Notes: generated from the letters alone by a model not told the origin. A stretch of DNA of 58,041 bases from Thiospirillum jenense (GCF_014145225.1 NZ_JABVCQ010000022.1:1-58041); one strand, 5' to 3'; counted from the first letter of the stretch, positions 47,635-57,891 are shown. A program made the numbers and translations.

Positions 47635-48975
47635 CTATTCTTCGGTGAATGCAACCGCAAACCGATCCATGAGCGGCCGAATGAGATAATCAAGAAACGT
47701 GCGCTCGCCCGTTTTAATCATCACCTCAACGGGCATTCCCGCTTGTAATGTCCGCCCGCGCAATTTATCCATGCCAACGGCTGTCACACGAATCCGCGCT
47801 AAATAATAAGGAACGCCGGTTTGTTGATTCATTAAACGGTCAGCAGAAACAGTTAATACCTTGCCTGTAATGACCGGCGTGGTGCGGGTATTAAACGCAC
47901 TCATGCGCAAATCGGCTTCTAATCCCGGCTCGACACGATCAATATCAACCGGCTGCACCTGCGCCTCAACAATTAAATCTTCATCATTCGGCACGATGTC
48001 AAGAATCTTATCGCCCGGGCGAATAACACCGCCAATGGTGTGCTGTCCCATGCCAACAATACTACCCGGCACTGGCGCATAAATTTCAGTGCGCGCTAAC
48101 GTTTTTTCTAATGCCCGAATGCGCTCGCGTAAATCGGCTAATTTGGTTTCCACATCGCGCAAATCCGTCGCTACTTCACTCTCCAACCGCCGGTCCAATT
48201 GATTGATTTGCAATTGCGTTTCGCTAATTTGCACCCGCGCTGCGGCAATTGAGGCTTGATGTTCAGCCCGCTCACCTTCTAATTCCGCCACCAGCCGCTC
48301 CCATTCGCGCAACCGGCTTTTATCACCCAGACCTTTTTTAAATAAGTCTTTCAGCCCGGTGATCTCTTCTTGATACAATTTAATTCGCGTTAATTTGCTA
48401 TCCGCCTGCGCTTTTAATCCGAGTATTTGCTCATTTAATTGCTCGGCGCGTTGCTGCAAAACCGCCTTTTCACCCGCCAATGCTTTACGCCGTGATTCAA
48501 ATAACCGTTGCTCACCAATCATTGAATCAGCAATGCGCGGGTCATCTTTAACCGCTAATAATTCGGGGGCAAAAGCAATCTTGGTTAATTCATCCCGCTC
48601 GGCAATTAACCGCGCCTCACGCGCTAATAATGATAAATACTGCGAGCGCACGATTTCTAATTGCGAACTCGCCTCGGTATTATCCATGCGCAATAATAAT
48701 TGACCAGAGGTGACATGATCGCCCTCGCGCACCAAAATCTCGCTGACAATGCCGCCCTCGAAATGTTGCACGGTTTTGCGCGCCGATTCGACCGCCACCA
48801 CGCCGGGCGCAATCGCGGCGCTATCTAATGGTGCGACGGCCGCCCAAAATGTGAACCCGCCGAAACCGAAAAACAGCACCAGCAAACCGCCGATCCAAAT
48901 GGATTTGTCGTTCGTCGGCACTTCAAGACTGGGTTCGGGCGCACTGATGCGGCGCGGAGTGATGTCAATATCCAT
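47635..48975 (-). CDS. Type I secretion periplasmic adaptor, HlyD family
   Basis: 446 residues. One N-terminal membrane helix (about 29-50), a biotinyl-lipoyl-like half (GGIVSEILVREGDHVTSGQ), a long coiled-coil hairpin (about 100-285), the second half (YAPVPGSIVGMGQHTIGGV) and a C-terminal beta domain. It links the ABC transporter to an outer-membrane TolC channel. It follows the ABC gene by 17 nt. No TolC gene is in the window. Confidence 0.93.
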   Translation of the reverse strand: MDIDITPRRISAPEPSLEVPTNDKSIWIGGLLVLFFGFGGFTFWAAVAPLDSAAIAPGVVAVESARKTVQHFEGGIVSEILVREGDHVTSGQLLLRMDNTEASSQLEIVRSQYLSLLAREARLIAERDELTKIAFAPELLAVKDDPRIADSMIGEQRLFESRRKALAGEKAVLQQRAEQLNEQILGLKAQADSKLTRIKLYQEEITGLKDLFKKGLGDKSRLREWERLVAELEGERAEHQASIAAARVQISETQLQINQLDRRLESEVATDLRDVETKLADLRERIRALEKTLARTEIYAPVPGSIVGMGQHTIGGVIRPGDKILDIVPNDEDLIVEAQVQPVDIDRVEPGLEADLRMSAFNTRTTPVITGKVLTVSADRLMNQQTGVPYYLARIRVTAVGMDKLRGRTLQAGMPVEVMIKTGERTFLDYLIRPLMDRFAVAFTEE

Positions 48976-48992
48976 AAAAAATACTCGAAAAA

Positions 48993-50735
48993 TCAGTTAG
49001 TTGCCGTTGCTTGTAACGCTGGACGAGCCACCGCCGCCGGGCGGGCAAACTGCGGCAACACCTGCTCGCGGGTGCCAAACGCCTCGACCTGCCCCTCGCG
49101 CAGCACCACAATTTTGTCCACGCTATTGAGAATGCTTAACCGATGCGTGATGAGCAACACCGTCGAACCGTCGTTTTTTAACTGCGTCACCGCCCGCACC
49201 AGCGCCGCCTCGCCCTGATCGTCCAAATTGGAATTCGGCTCGTCCAGCACCACCAGCACCGGCCGACCGTACATTGCCCGCGCTAAACCAATGCGCTGCC
49301 GCTGCCCACCCGACAGCACCGCGCCGCCCACCCCAATCGGCGTGTCGTACCCTTTGGGCAACCGTAAAATCATTTCATGCACCTGCGCCCGTTGCGCGGC
49401 CGCCACAACCTGATCGGCGTCAATTTCACCAAAACGGGCGATATTTTCGCTGACCGTGCCGTCAAATAACTCGATGTCCTGTGGTAAATAACCGACATAC
49501 GGCCCGAGTTCGTCCCGATTCCACTGGCTGATGTCCGCCCCGCTGAGGCGCACCTTGCCCGACGCGATTGGCCAAACGCCGAGCAGCACCCGCGCCAACG
49601 TGGATTTGCCCGCCGCGCTGGGGCCGACGATGCCGACAATTTCGCCGGCGTTCACGTCAAATCGCACCCCGCGCAACACCGGAACATTGGAGCCGGGCGG
49701 GGCGGCCACGACATTTTCCACGCTCAATTGCCCAGTCGGTGGCGGCAACCGCATACTGCGCGGGCGGGCGGGGACGGCGTATAATAAATCTTGCAAGCGT
49801 TTATACGCTGAACGGGCGGATAAAAATCCTTTCCAACTGCCAATTAACAAATCCACCGGGGCTAATGCGCGACCGAGAATAATTGACCCCGCAATCATCA
49901 TGCCCGGGGTAATAACTTGTTGAATTGCCAATAATGCACCCAGCCCTAATACTAATGATTGCAACGTCACGCGCAGGCTTTTACTTAAACTACTCAGCGC
50001 GCCGGCGCGATCACTCGCCAATGCTTGCAAAATGAGTAATTGTTTATGCCGCGTCAACCAGCGGTGGCGGACATTTTCTAACATGCCCATTGCCTCCAAC
50101 GCCTCGGCATTGCGCAAATTACCATTCAAATAATTCCGCCCGCTAATTGCCAAGTTATTGGCTTCTGCTAATGGTTTGCGGGTGGAAAAGTCCGTGAAAA
50201 ATGCAACGATGCTTAATAGTACCGCGCTGCCAATTGCCAACCAACCCAACCAGGGATGAATAAAAAATAACACCGCAACGTAAATGGGAATCCAGGGCGC
50301 ATCAAAAAAACCGAATAATGCGTTGCCCGTTAAGAATTGGCGTAAATTGGTTAAATCTTCAATGGGTTGCCCGCCGGGGCCGCGGCCGCGTAAATTGGCT
50401 TCAAACATGGCATTAAATAAGCGCGTATTTAACAACATGTCTAATCGGGCGCTGACGCGAACTAAAATCCGCGCCCGCAGCATTTCCAATGTACCCATGA
50501 TGACAAATAACCCGACGACCAATAAAGTGAGCATTAACAGGGTCGTTTCGCTATTACTGGCCAAGACCCGATCATACACTTGCAACATGTAGATAGACGG
50601 GACGAGCATTAACAGGTTAATAAATAAACTGAAGAATGCCGCGACTAAAAAAGACGTGCGACTCAGTTTAAGTGCTAATTGCAATTCATCATCAGGACGA
50701 TTGCGGGCGGCAGCGTGTGATGGTAAATGAAACAT
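48993..50735 (-). CDS. Type I secretion ABC transporter/permease, PrtD family
   Basis: 580 residues with a six-helix membrane domain (about 30-300) and an ATPase domain: Walker A GIVGPSAAGKSTLARVL (about 370), signature LSGGQRQRIGLARAMYG, Walker B LVVLDEPNSNLD. There is no N-terminal C39 peptidase domain, so it fits PrtD-like exporters of RTX proteins and S-layers. The ATG at 50735 is the likely start; the frame is open to 50804. Confidence 0.94.
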   Translation of the reverse strand: MFHLPSHAAARNRPDDELQLALKLSRTSFLVAAFFSLFINLLMLVPSIYMLQVYDRVLASNSETTLLMLTLLVVGLFVIMGTLEMLRARILVRVSARLDMLLNTRLFNAMFEANLRGRGPGGQPIEDLTNLRQFLTGNALFGFFDAPWIPIYVAVLFFIHPWLGWLAIGSAVLLSIVAFFTDFSTRKPLAEANNLAISGRNYLNGNLRNAEALEAMGMLENVRHRWLTRHKQLLILQALASDRAGALSSLSKSLRVTLQSLVLGLGALLAIQQVITPGMMIAGSIILGRALAPVDLLIGSWKGFLSARSAYKRLQDLLYAVPARPRSMRLPPPTGQLSVENVVAAPPGSNVPVLRGVRFDVNAGEIVGIVGPSAAGKSTLARVLLGVWPIASGKVRLSGADISQWNRDELGPYVGYLPQDIELFDGTVSENIARFGEIDADQVVAAAQRAQVHEMILRLPKGYDTPIGVGGAVLSGGQRQRIGLARAMYGRPVLVVLDEPNSNLDDQGEAALVRAVTQLKNDGSTVLLITHRLSILNSVDKIVVLREGQVEAFGTREQVLPQFARPAAVARPALQATATN

Positions 50736-50812
50736 AAATCGCCTATTGTGAAAAAAAGCGGTGGCGGGTGAATGACTGTTGGCAAAACATGATGTTTGGT
50801 TCAATCAACGCG

Positions 50813-51595
50813 CTAATCAAAATGCAGCAACCCGTCGTCGGGGAAGGTGAATAGTTCTTTGGATTTTTGTAATAATTGCGCCTGCGCTCGCGCTTGTGCC
50901 GCGGCCATTTCGCCGAGCATGGATAAATGCTGCATGGATAATAACTGGCAATAAACAATCGGTAAACCACCCGCCGCCCGTACTGCGGTTAATACCTCAA
51001 GCGGGGCATTGTTAAATGCCGCCTCATCCACGCGATATAATCCAGTTAATTGCCGTTCACCCGCCGCGCCCTGATCTATTTTAATTGGCCAGGGTTGTAA
51101 TAACTGATGATTAGCGAGGGTCGCCATTGCGGTGATGGTTAATTGCCGGTTGTGTTCCAATTGGCGCAAAAACTCCATGAGTTGCGCGACACTCGGGGCG
51201 ATTTGACCGTCAGCAGTGAAAAACGGTTCGCCATCAACCTCTTGCACCAATTCACTGTTGTCATCCACGCACAGCGCCAATTTATCATTACCAAGACTGG
51301 CTAAACGAAACGGATGACCGCGTAATACGGCGGGAATATAACGCCCGAGCCAGCGTCCGTCTGGGGCAATGAACAAATTCTGCCCGGCATTAAAACCCAG
51401 CACCGCAACGGGTGTATAGGCGCCCGCTTCATCTTGAATAAACGCAATGGGAAATGCCATCACGGATTTGGCCAATTCAGCGGCGACGAGCGGTAATACA
51501 GCGGATGATTGGGCGAAATGATAACTGGTAAAACGCCGCCAGAGTTTATTGGCGTGGCGATCAAATGACACGGGGGTAAATTGCGGTTGAGACAT
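50813..51595 (-). CDS. SapC family protein
   Basis: 260 residues matching SapC: FTPVSFDRHANKLWRRFTSY, AKSVMAFPIAFIQDEAG, VLGFNAGQNLFIAPDGRWLG and the VDEAAFNNAP segment. SapC was first found beside the Campylobacter S-layer export genes and often accompanies type I secretion loci; its biochemical role is unclear. Direction and the following ABC and adaptor genes suggest one operon. ATG 51595 chosen; GTG 51604 also open. Confidence 0.88.
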   Translation of the reverse strand: MSQPQFTPVSFDRHANKLWRRFTSYHFAQSSAVLPLVAAELAKSVMAFPIAFIQDEAGAYTPVAVLGFNAGQNLFIAPDGRWLGRYIPAVLRGHPFRLASLGNDKLALCVDDNSELVQEVDGEPFFTADGQIAPSVAQLMEFLRQLEHNRQLTITAMATLANHQLLQPWPIKIDQGAAGERQLTGLYRVDEAAFNNAPLEVLTAVRAAGGLPIVYCQLLSMQHLSMLGEMAAAQARAQAQLLQKSKELFTFPDDGLLHFD

Positions 51596-51800
51596 GGTAT
51601 TCACTTGCTGCGGTGGCGTAATAAAAAACGTGACACGGCGCGATCACGGCATGACGCGCATATCATATCAGTTTGAAATAACAGTGAATGATCGCACCTG
51701 CGGCATGGTAAAACAACAGGGACGGGTGCGAAATGCGCAGCTTGACGGTGGGGATGGCACATTTGGGTATGCAAAATCACCGCAAATGTGCAGAGTAAGC

Positions 51801-51877
51801 TGGTGGCTACGGCTAGACTTGAACTAGCGACATCGGCATTATGAGTGCCGCGCTCTAACCAACTGAGCTACGTAGCC
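51801..51877 (-). tRNA. tRNA-Met (CAU), elongator type
   Basis: On the minus strand a full cloverleaf can be folded: acceptor GGCTACG/CGTAGCC, D-arm GCTC/GAGC, anticodon stem CGGCA/TGCCG with loop CTCATAA, and T-arm GCTAG/CTAGC. The anticodon is CAT. The D-side sequence equals that of E. coli elongator tRNA-Met. The 3' CCA is encoded (51801-51803). Confidence 0.95.
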
Positions 51878-52025
51878 AATAAGCGCACAATTTAGCTAAT
51901 TAGCCTCACAACGTCAAGTACCAAATGCGCGGCCCTTTAATTCCGGCGCACTGGCGCCTATGTTGACCACTATCACGATTCATTTCACGACGTTATCAAT
52001 CAACACCACCGAGGAGCTTGACCGC

Positions 52026-52616
52026 ATGAGTAATTTAACCCGCAGTTTTATTTTAATGACCGCCACACTGCTAACCACATCAGCTTGGGCGGATTGGTCA
52101 TTAGATGCCGCCCGTTCGCAATTGAATTTTATTTCAATTAAATCGCAGAATTTGGCGGACGTGCATCAATTCGCACAATTAAACGGGCAGTTGACAACCG
52201 CCGGCGCCCTCACCATTCGCATTCCATTAGCCAGTTTAACCACTGATAATGCGGTGCGCGATCAGCGCCTGCGTGATATTTTGTTTGAAACGGCACAGTT
52301 TCAAGACGCGACCTTAACCGCGCAATTAGACACCGCCGCGCTGGATGCGCTCAAGGTCGGTGAGATGGTTGAATTAACCAGCGCGGCCACCTTGTCATTA
52401 CATGGCGTGAATCAGGCAATTAAAGTGACAGTGACGGTGGCCAAATTGAATGCAACGACCTTATTTGTGGCGAATAAAAAACCGGTGATTTTAGACGCGG
52501 CGCAATTCAATTTTACCGCCGCGCTAGAGCAATTGCGCGAATTGGCCGGGCTGCCGGTGATTAGCCGCGCCGTTCCCGTGAACTTTCATTTAACCTTCGT
52601 GCAACCCGCGCCGTAA
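52026..52616 (+). CDS. YceI family periplasmic protein
   Basis: 196 residues from the ATG at 52026, which has GGAG upstream; the open frame begins at 51960. The signal peptide ends at TSAWA. The mature lipocalin-like barrel starts DWSLDAARSQLNFISIKS and contains IPLASLTTDNAVRDQRLRD. YceI relatives bind polyisoprenoids or other lipids in the periplasm. A glycosyltransferase follows 5 nt later. Confidence 0.9.
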   Translation: MSNLTRSFILMTATLLTTSAWADWSLDAARSQLNFISIKSQNLADVHQFAQLNGQLTTAGALTIRIPLASLTTDNAVRDQRLRDILFETAQFQDATLTAQLDTAALDALKVGEMVELTSAATLSLHGVNQAIKVTVTVAKLNATTLFVANKKPVILDAAQFNFTAALEQLRELAGLPVISRAVPVNFHLTFVQPAP

Positions 52617-52621
52617 TAATA

Positions 52622-53437
52622 ATGATTGCCCCCGCCGGGACCGCTGCCGTTATCATTCCCGCATTTAATGAAGCCGCCAGCATCGGTCACGTCGTGCGCG
52701 CAGTTTGCCAGCAAGCCGGCGTGACGGCGGTGATCGTGGTGGACGACGGTTCAGGGGACGACACCGCTCGCCGGGTGCGCGAGTTGGTCGCAGAATATCC
52801 GCAAATTCAATTACTTACTCACCCGATCAATCGCGGCAAGGGCTTTGCGCTCGCCACCGGCATTGCGCAGGCACTGGCGAGCGGGGCGGCGTGGGTTGTC
52901 ACATTTGACGCCGATAATCAGCACGATGCCGCCGATATTCCGCGTCTGCTGCGGGCTGCCGAGCGCACCGCGCCGCAGTCACCATTCCCGCTCATCATCG
53001 CCGTCCGCCAGCGCGCAGATGGCAACCAATCGCCACCGTTGCGGCGTTTTGCCAACCATTTTGCCGATTTTTGGGTTTCGTGGGCGTGTGGACAGGCGAT
53101 CACCGACACGCAGTCGGGGTTGCGGCTGTATTCGGCGGCGCTGCTTCAGCAGTTGCCGACAAAACCGCAATGTAATCAAGGGTTTAGGTATGAGACTGAA
53201 TTGTTGATTGACGCGGTGACGGCCGGGGCGGCGGTGTATCGAGTTGATGTTGCCAATCGTTATCAACACGCGGCGCGTCCCAGTCATTACCGTCCCTGGC
53301 ATGATACCTGGAGCATCACGCGGCTGGTCGCTATTCGCCTGCTGCGGCGCGGGTTATATCCGTTGGGTTTAATGCGTGTATTGCAAGCGGGGGTATTGCA
53401 ATTGATTAGAAGGCGCGGGCGGGGGAATGATCTTTAA
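52622..53437 (+). CDS. Family 2 glycosyltransferase
   Basis: 271 residues of GT-A fold. AVIIPAFNEAASIGHVVRAV, VVVDDGSGDDTARRV and the metal-site TFDADNQHD are present, with QSGLRLY farther on. The layout resembles dolichol-phosphate-mannose-type synthases that load sugars onto a polyprenyl carrier. It has no clear membrane helices. Acceptor unknown. Confidence 0.9.
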   Translation: MIAPAGTAAVIIPAFNEAASIGHVVRAVCQQAGVTAVIVVDDGSGDDTARRVRELVAEYPQIQLLTHPINRGKGFALATGIAQALASGAAWVVTFDADNQHDAADIPRLLRAAERTAPQSPFPLIIAVRQRADGNQSPPLRRFANHFADFWVSWACGQAITDTQSGLRLYSAALLQQLPTKPQCNQGFRYETELLIDAVTAGAAVYRVDVANRYQHAARPSHYRPWHDTWSITRLVAIRLLRRGLYPLGLMRVLQAGVLQLIRRRGRGNDL

Positions 53438-53464
53438 TGAACGTGGCTATTATAAACAGCGCAT

Positions 53465-53488
53465 GTTCCCACGTTGGCGCGTGGGAAC
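53465..53488. repeat. Dispersed palindrome (REP-like), copy 4
   Basis: GTTCCCACG (53465-53473) and CGTGGGAAC (53480-53488) pair perfectly. It lies between the convergent ends of the glycosyltransferase and rpmE. Confidence 0.88.
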
Positions 53489-53513
53489 GATTATTAACGC
53501 GACGGGGTTTCAA

Positions 53514-53720
53514 TTAACCCCGCGCATATTTACGCCGGAAGCGATCTACTCGTCCACCGGTATCAACAATCTTTTGTTTGCCGGTGTAAAAGGGATGACA
53601 GGCCGAGCAGACTTCAATATGCAGCTCCGGTTTTTTTAATGTCGAACGGGTGGTAAAGTTATTGCCACAGCTACACAGCACTTTGACATCGTGATATTCG
53701 GGATGAATGGCAGATTTCAT
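53514..53720 (-). CDS. rpmE: 50S ribosomal protein L31, zinc-binding form
   Basis: 68 residues. [20 protein letters not shown] and [20 protein letters not shown] show the four cysteine-region ligands of the zinc (C+) form. Length is standard. Confidence 0.96.
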   Translation of the reverse strand: MKSAIHPEYHDVKVLCSCGNNFTTRSTLKKPELHIEVCSACHPFYTGKQKIVDTGGRVDRFRRKYARG

Positions 53721-53777
53721 TAGAGATAGACCTTCAAATCAAGCAGGTTAGTTCAATGAGTTTAATGCGGGAGCGCT

Positions 53778-53815
53778 AGGTTATGCTGCACTCAACATTT
53801 GTCAAGTCAAATGTT
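53778..53815 (-). promoter_or_regulatory. rpmE promoter with overlapping palindrome
   Basis: Reading leftwards, TTGACA (53805-53800) and TAACCT (53783-53778) are spaced by 16 bp. A perfect inverted repeat AACATTTG (53794-53801)/CAAATGTT (53808-53815) covers the -35 box, a position suited to a repressor. The rest of the 361-bp gap 53721-54081 shows no gene. Confidence 0.5.
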
Positions 53816-54081
53816 TAACTTGGCAAATAGCCAGCAATGCAATCAAAACCGCAGGGGCTTTGCAGTATGATTGTCACTGGTCGCGGGGTTACAAACCAAC
53901 ACACCAGTCCTGCAAAATCCGGTGCAATCTACGACAAATAATTAAGCCTGTCAAAGCCATTGCCACCGTTTGCACAGCAAATTCGAGTTATCACCCGTTC
54001 TTTAGTATAACTAGCGACATATTTGACCTGACTGTCTCATGTTTCGTTTTAAATGATTCGTGTTTAGGAGTGACTTGATTT

Positions 54082-57000
54082 ATGCCATCGCACCATCGCG
54101 CCCGTCGTTTGATTTTTACCACACTCGCCCTGACCGGCAGTTTGCTAACCACCAGTTGCAGTAGCAGCGAATCCGCCGCCGAGGCCTTTGCCAAAGGGCA
54201 GACTGCGATTAACGAGCAAGCCTGGCGCACCGCGGTGATTGAATTGAAAAATGCGCTGGCTGCCACCGAACCGCAATTGGATACCGCCAGTGCCGCCCGC
54301 GCACGGGCGCTACTTGGTCAGGCGTTGATGCGGTTGGGCAATGCGGTGGGCGCCGAGCAGGAATTGACTCGCGCTCAACAAGCCGGGGCGGCATTCACCG
54401 ATTATCAACCCTGGTTGGCGCAGGCGTGGCTGCAAACCGACAAACTCGATCAGATTGTGGCGCTCACTATCCCCGCCGATTTAGCCGCCCCGATTGCCGC
54501 GGAATTGTTGGCTATTCAAGCGACGGCGGAATTTTTACGCGGTCACGCCGCCGATGCGGATGCCAAGATCGCGGCCGCTCGCGGGCGGGATCCGCAGGGC
54601 ATTTTCCCGCAATTGGCACAGGCGCGCATGTTACTTGCCCGCGCTGATACCGACGGAGCGCGCACGCTTGCCCAGCAGGTGTTGACGCAAAAAGCTGATT
54701 CGCTGGATGCGCTGAGTTTGTTGGGTGACATCGAGCGAACGGCTAATCAATTGGCGGCGGCCGAAGCCGCCTACAGTCAGGCGCTGACCAAACTGCCGAC
54801 GCTGGCGCAGGTGCGGCTTAATCGGACATTGATCCGCATTCAACTGCGCCAGTTTGACGCGGCGCGTGAAGATATTGCCGCGCTGCGTGACCAGTTGGAC
54901 AAGAACCCGCAGGTGGATTACGCCGAGGGAGTGCTGTTTTACGCTGAGAAAAATTACACTCAAGCGATTGAAAAATTTGACATTGTGTTGGGCAGCAATC
55001 CCGATTTCACCCCGGCATTATTTTTCCTCGGTGCCAGTCACTTGGCGGAAGGTCAGATTGAACTGGCGCGGCTGAATTTGCAGCGGTTTGTCGCCGCCCG
55101 CCCGGATGATGTCAACGGGTTGCGCTTGCTGAGTACCGCCGCGTTGCAGGGCGGCGATGCGGTGGAAGCCGAGCGCGTGGCACGCGAATTACTCAAACAA
55201 TCGCCCGACGACACGGTGGCGCTGGATTTGTTGGCGAATGCGCTGGCCAGTCAGGGTAAAACGGCGGAAAGTTTGGATTATTTGCGGCAGGTTAAAAATC
55301 AAGCGCCCGATTCAGCCCAAGCCAGTGCGCGGTTGGGGACGGTGTTATTGGCGCAGGGCGATACTGAAGCGGGCTTGCGCGAATTAAAAACTGCATTGCA
55401 ACAAGAGCCGACGTTGGCGGGCGCGGCGGAGCAATTGATTGCCGGGTATTTGCGCAGCAAAAAACCGCAACAGGCGTTGGCGGAGGCTGTCGCTTGGACG
55501 CAACGTGAGCCAACGTCAGCGCGGGCGCAGGTGATTTTGGGGGCGGTGTACGCCGCGCAGCGCCAGTGGACGGAGGCGACAGCGGCGTATCAGCAGGCAC
55601 TCAAACTCGATGCCAGTGATTTATCGGCGATTAACGGCTTAACGTTAATTGCATTGGAGAATAAAGATGTTGCCCGCGCTCAACAGATTTTGCGCGATGG
55701 TTTAATTGCACGTCCCGATCACCCGGGGTTATTAATTGCGTTGGCTAAATTGGCTATCATCAATAAAGATAATCAACAAGCACTGCAATTGTTACAACAA
55801 GCGGTGGATAAAAATCCCGATGCTTTAGAAGCAAAATTATATTTAGCCGCGTATTATTTGCAACAAAATGCGCTGGATAAGGTAAATGAACTCATTGCGC
55901 CGCTCTTAAAAGCACAACCTAAACAGGCGGCGATATTGGAATTGGCCGCGGAAGCGGCGCTGACGGGTAATGATTTCGCCGCTGCTCGCGCCCATTTAGA
56001 ATCGCTGCGGCAACAACGCCCGAAAGATGCGCGGGTTTTAACGGCGCTGGCGCGGGCTGAAGCGGGGGTCGGTAATATCACGGCGGCGAAAGTGCAATTG
56101 CAAGCGGCAATTGAAGTTAATCCGAAATTTGCGCCGGCATTAGCCGCGCAAGCGCGATTAGCACTGGCGGATACCAATCCGGCGGCGGCGAATGAACCAT
56201 TAAACGCGGCAGCGGCTGTATTGGGTGAAAATCACCCCGATATTCTTTTAATGACCGCGCAACAAGCGCAGCGTCAAGGTCGTCCGGATACCGCCATTGC
56301 CGCATTCAAAAAGGCATTAGATGTCAGCAATATCAAAACGAATTTCGATCAAGATGATAAACAGTGGTATTTGGTTGAACAATTGGTTTTGGGATTTATG
56401 CGCTTGGGTGATAAAGCGACGGCATTGCGCGCTGGTCAAGCATTAGAACAGTTTCAACCCGATTCAGCACGGGTGCAAACGCTATTGGGTTTATTGTATT
56501 TGAATAATACAAAAATGCCCGAGGCGGAACGGGCGTTTAATCAGGCCTTGACTATTGAACCTGGCGCAATTGCCGCCACCAGTGGTTTAGCAACGCTGGC
56601 GTTATACGCTAAGAATCCGCAATTAGCACAGGCACAATATGAAAAGAGTTTGGCATTGCATCCAGGTCATGCCGCGTTATTAAGTGGATTAGCCAGCGTT
56701 GCATTAGCGCAGAATGATAAAGTGTCGGCTAAACAGTATTTGGAAACGGCGGTCGAACGCAATCCGCAGCAATTAGAACCGGCGCTGCAATTGGCCGCAT
56801 TTCATTTGCAACAGAATGAACCACAAGCCGCATTAAGTGTTTTATTACCGCGCAGTGATATGCAAGCAAATAACCGCATTTTTCTCGGTTTATTAGCGCA
56901 GGCACATGCGGTTGCCCGTGATTTCACTGCCGCCTATAACACATTGGAACAATTGGCTAAATTGATGCCGAATGATGCAAAAGTTTGGTTAGCACAAGCC

Positions 57001-57864
57001 GATACGCTATTAAACTTGAATCGAATAGATCAAGCGGAATCCGCATTACAACAGGCGATTAAATTGAATGCAGATGCGGCGCCGGCGTTGTTAATGCGAG
57101 CGCGAATTGCTCTAGCGCGACGGGATGTCAAAGGATTAAAAACTAGTTTGGCAGAACTTAAACGCCTGCCAGCGGCGGAGACCAAAGTAGTAGCGAATGA
57201 CATTGGGTTGTTGGAAGCTAAATTAGCGGAATTAACGGGTGATTGGCAAGCCGCTATTGTGCATTATAAAACTTTATTAGAACAATCACCTAATGCTATC
57301 AACGTAATGCGCTTGAGCTACGCACAAACGCAAGCAAAACAAATCACTGCGTCTGAAACCACGCTGCAAGACTGGTTAGATATACATCCGCAAGATAGCG
57401 CGGTACGTTTTACATTAGGTCAGCACTATCTAGTTAATCAGCGTGAATCAGATGCAATTGAGCAATTCACACTTGGATTAGCCAATGATACAAATAACGC
57501 GGTGGCCTTAAATAATCTTGCATGGTTATTGCGAGAACGTCAGCCGCAAAAAGCATTAGAATATGCGCGAATGGCTCATAAACAAGCGCCTCAGTTATTA
57601 GAAGTTAAGGACACCTTGTCAATTGTTTTAATGCTACAAGATCAATTAGATGAGGCACGTCAATTAAATCGTGATGTGTTACAAATGCAGCCGGAAAATC
57701 TGAATTTCTTATTCCATCGGGCGCAGATTCTGCAAGCGGCTGGTGATACAAGAGCGGCAATCAGTACCTTGGAACAGATATTAACGCAGTCGGCAAAAGC
57801 AGAATTTGCTGAACGCGACGCGGCCAAAGGTTTACTGGCACGTTTGAAAACGAACGGGAATTGA
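54082..57864 (+). CDS. PrsT-like TPR-repeat lipoprotein (PEP-CTERM/EPS-associated)
   Basis: 1260 residues. A signal peptide ends with a lipobox-like LLTTSC (Cys near 26), then about 25-30 TPR-like helical pairs fill the chain, with AEAFAKGQTAINEQAWRTAV at the front and NAVALNNLAWLLRERQPQKA near the end. This matches PrsT proteins found with PEP-CTERM/exosortase and exopolysaccharide loci, which are typically some 900 residues, so this one is long. No exosortase or PEP-CTERM protein is in the window. AGGAG stands before the ATG. It probably scaffolds polymer synthesis or export at the outer membrane. Confidence 0.87.
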   Translation: MPSHHRARRLIFTTLALTGSLLTTSCSSSESAAEAFAKGQTAINEQAWRTAVIELKNALAATEPQLDTASAARARALLGQALMRLGNAVGAEQELTRAQQAGAAFTDYQPWLAQAWLQTDKLDQIVALTIPADLAAPIAAELLAIQATAEFLRGHAADADAKIAAARGRDPQGIFPQLAQARMLLARADTDGARTLAQQVLTQKADSLDALSLLGDIERTANQLAAAEAAYSQALTKLPTLAQVRLNRTLIRIQLRQFDAAREDIAALRDQLDKNPQVDYAEGVLFYAEKNYTQAIEKFDIVLGSNPDFTPALFFLGASHLAEGQIELARLNLQRFVAARPDDVNGLRLLSTAALQGGDAVEAERVARELLKQSPDDTVALDLLANALASQGKTAESLDYLRQVKNQAPDSAQASARLGTVLLAQGDTEAGLRELKTALQQEPTLAGAAEQLIAGYLRSKKPQQALAEAVAWTQREPTSARAQVILGAVYAAQRQWTEATAAYQQALKLDASDLSAINGLTLIALENKDVARAQQILRDGLIARPDHPGLLIALAKLAIINKDNQQALQLLQQAVDKNPDALEAKLYLAAYYLQQNALDKVNELIAPLLKAQPKQAAILELAAEAALTGNDFAAARAHLESLRQQRPKDARVLTALARAEAGVGNITAAKVQLQAAIEVNPKFAPALAAQARLALADTNPAAANEPLNAAAAVLGENHPDILLMTAQQAQRQGRPDTAIAAFKKALDVSNIKTNFDQDDKQWYLVEQLVLGFMRLGDKATALRAGQALEQFQPDSARVQTLLGLLYLNNTKMPEAERAFNQALTIEPGAIAATSGLATLALYAKNPQLAQAQYEKSLALHPGHAALLSGLASVALAQNDKVSAKQYLETAVERNPQQLEPALQLAAFHLQQNEPQAALSVLLPRSDMQANNRIFLGLLAQAHAVARDFTAAYNTLEQLAKLMPNDAKVWLAQADTLLNLNRIDQAESALQQAIKLNADAAPALLMRARIALARRDVKGLKTSLAELKRLPAAETKVVANDIGLLEAKLAELTGDWQAAIVHYKTLLEQSPNAINVMRLSYAQTQAKQITASETTLQDWLDIHPQDSAVRFTLGQHYLVNQRESDAIEQFTLGLANDTNNAVALNNLAWLLRERQPQKALEYARMAHKQAPQLLEVKDTLSIVLMLQDQLDEARQLNRDVLQMQPENLNFLFHRAQILQAAGDTRAAISTLEQILTQSAKAEFAERDAAKGLLARLKTNGN

Positions 57865-57891
57865 TTGACGTGAGGGTGTGTCAAAAGCACT

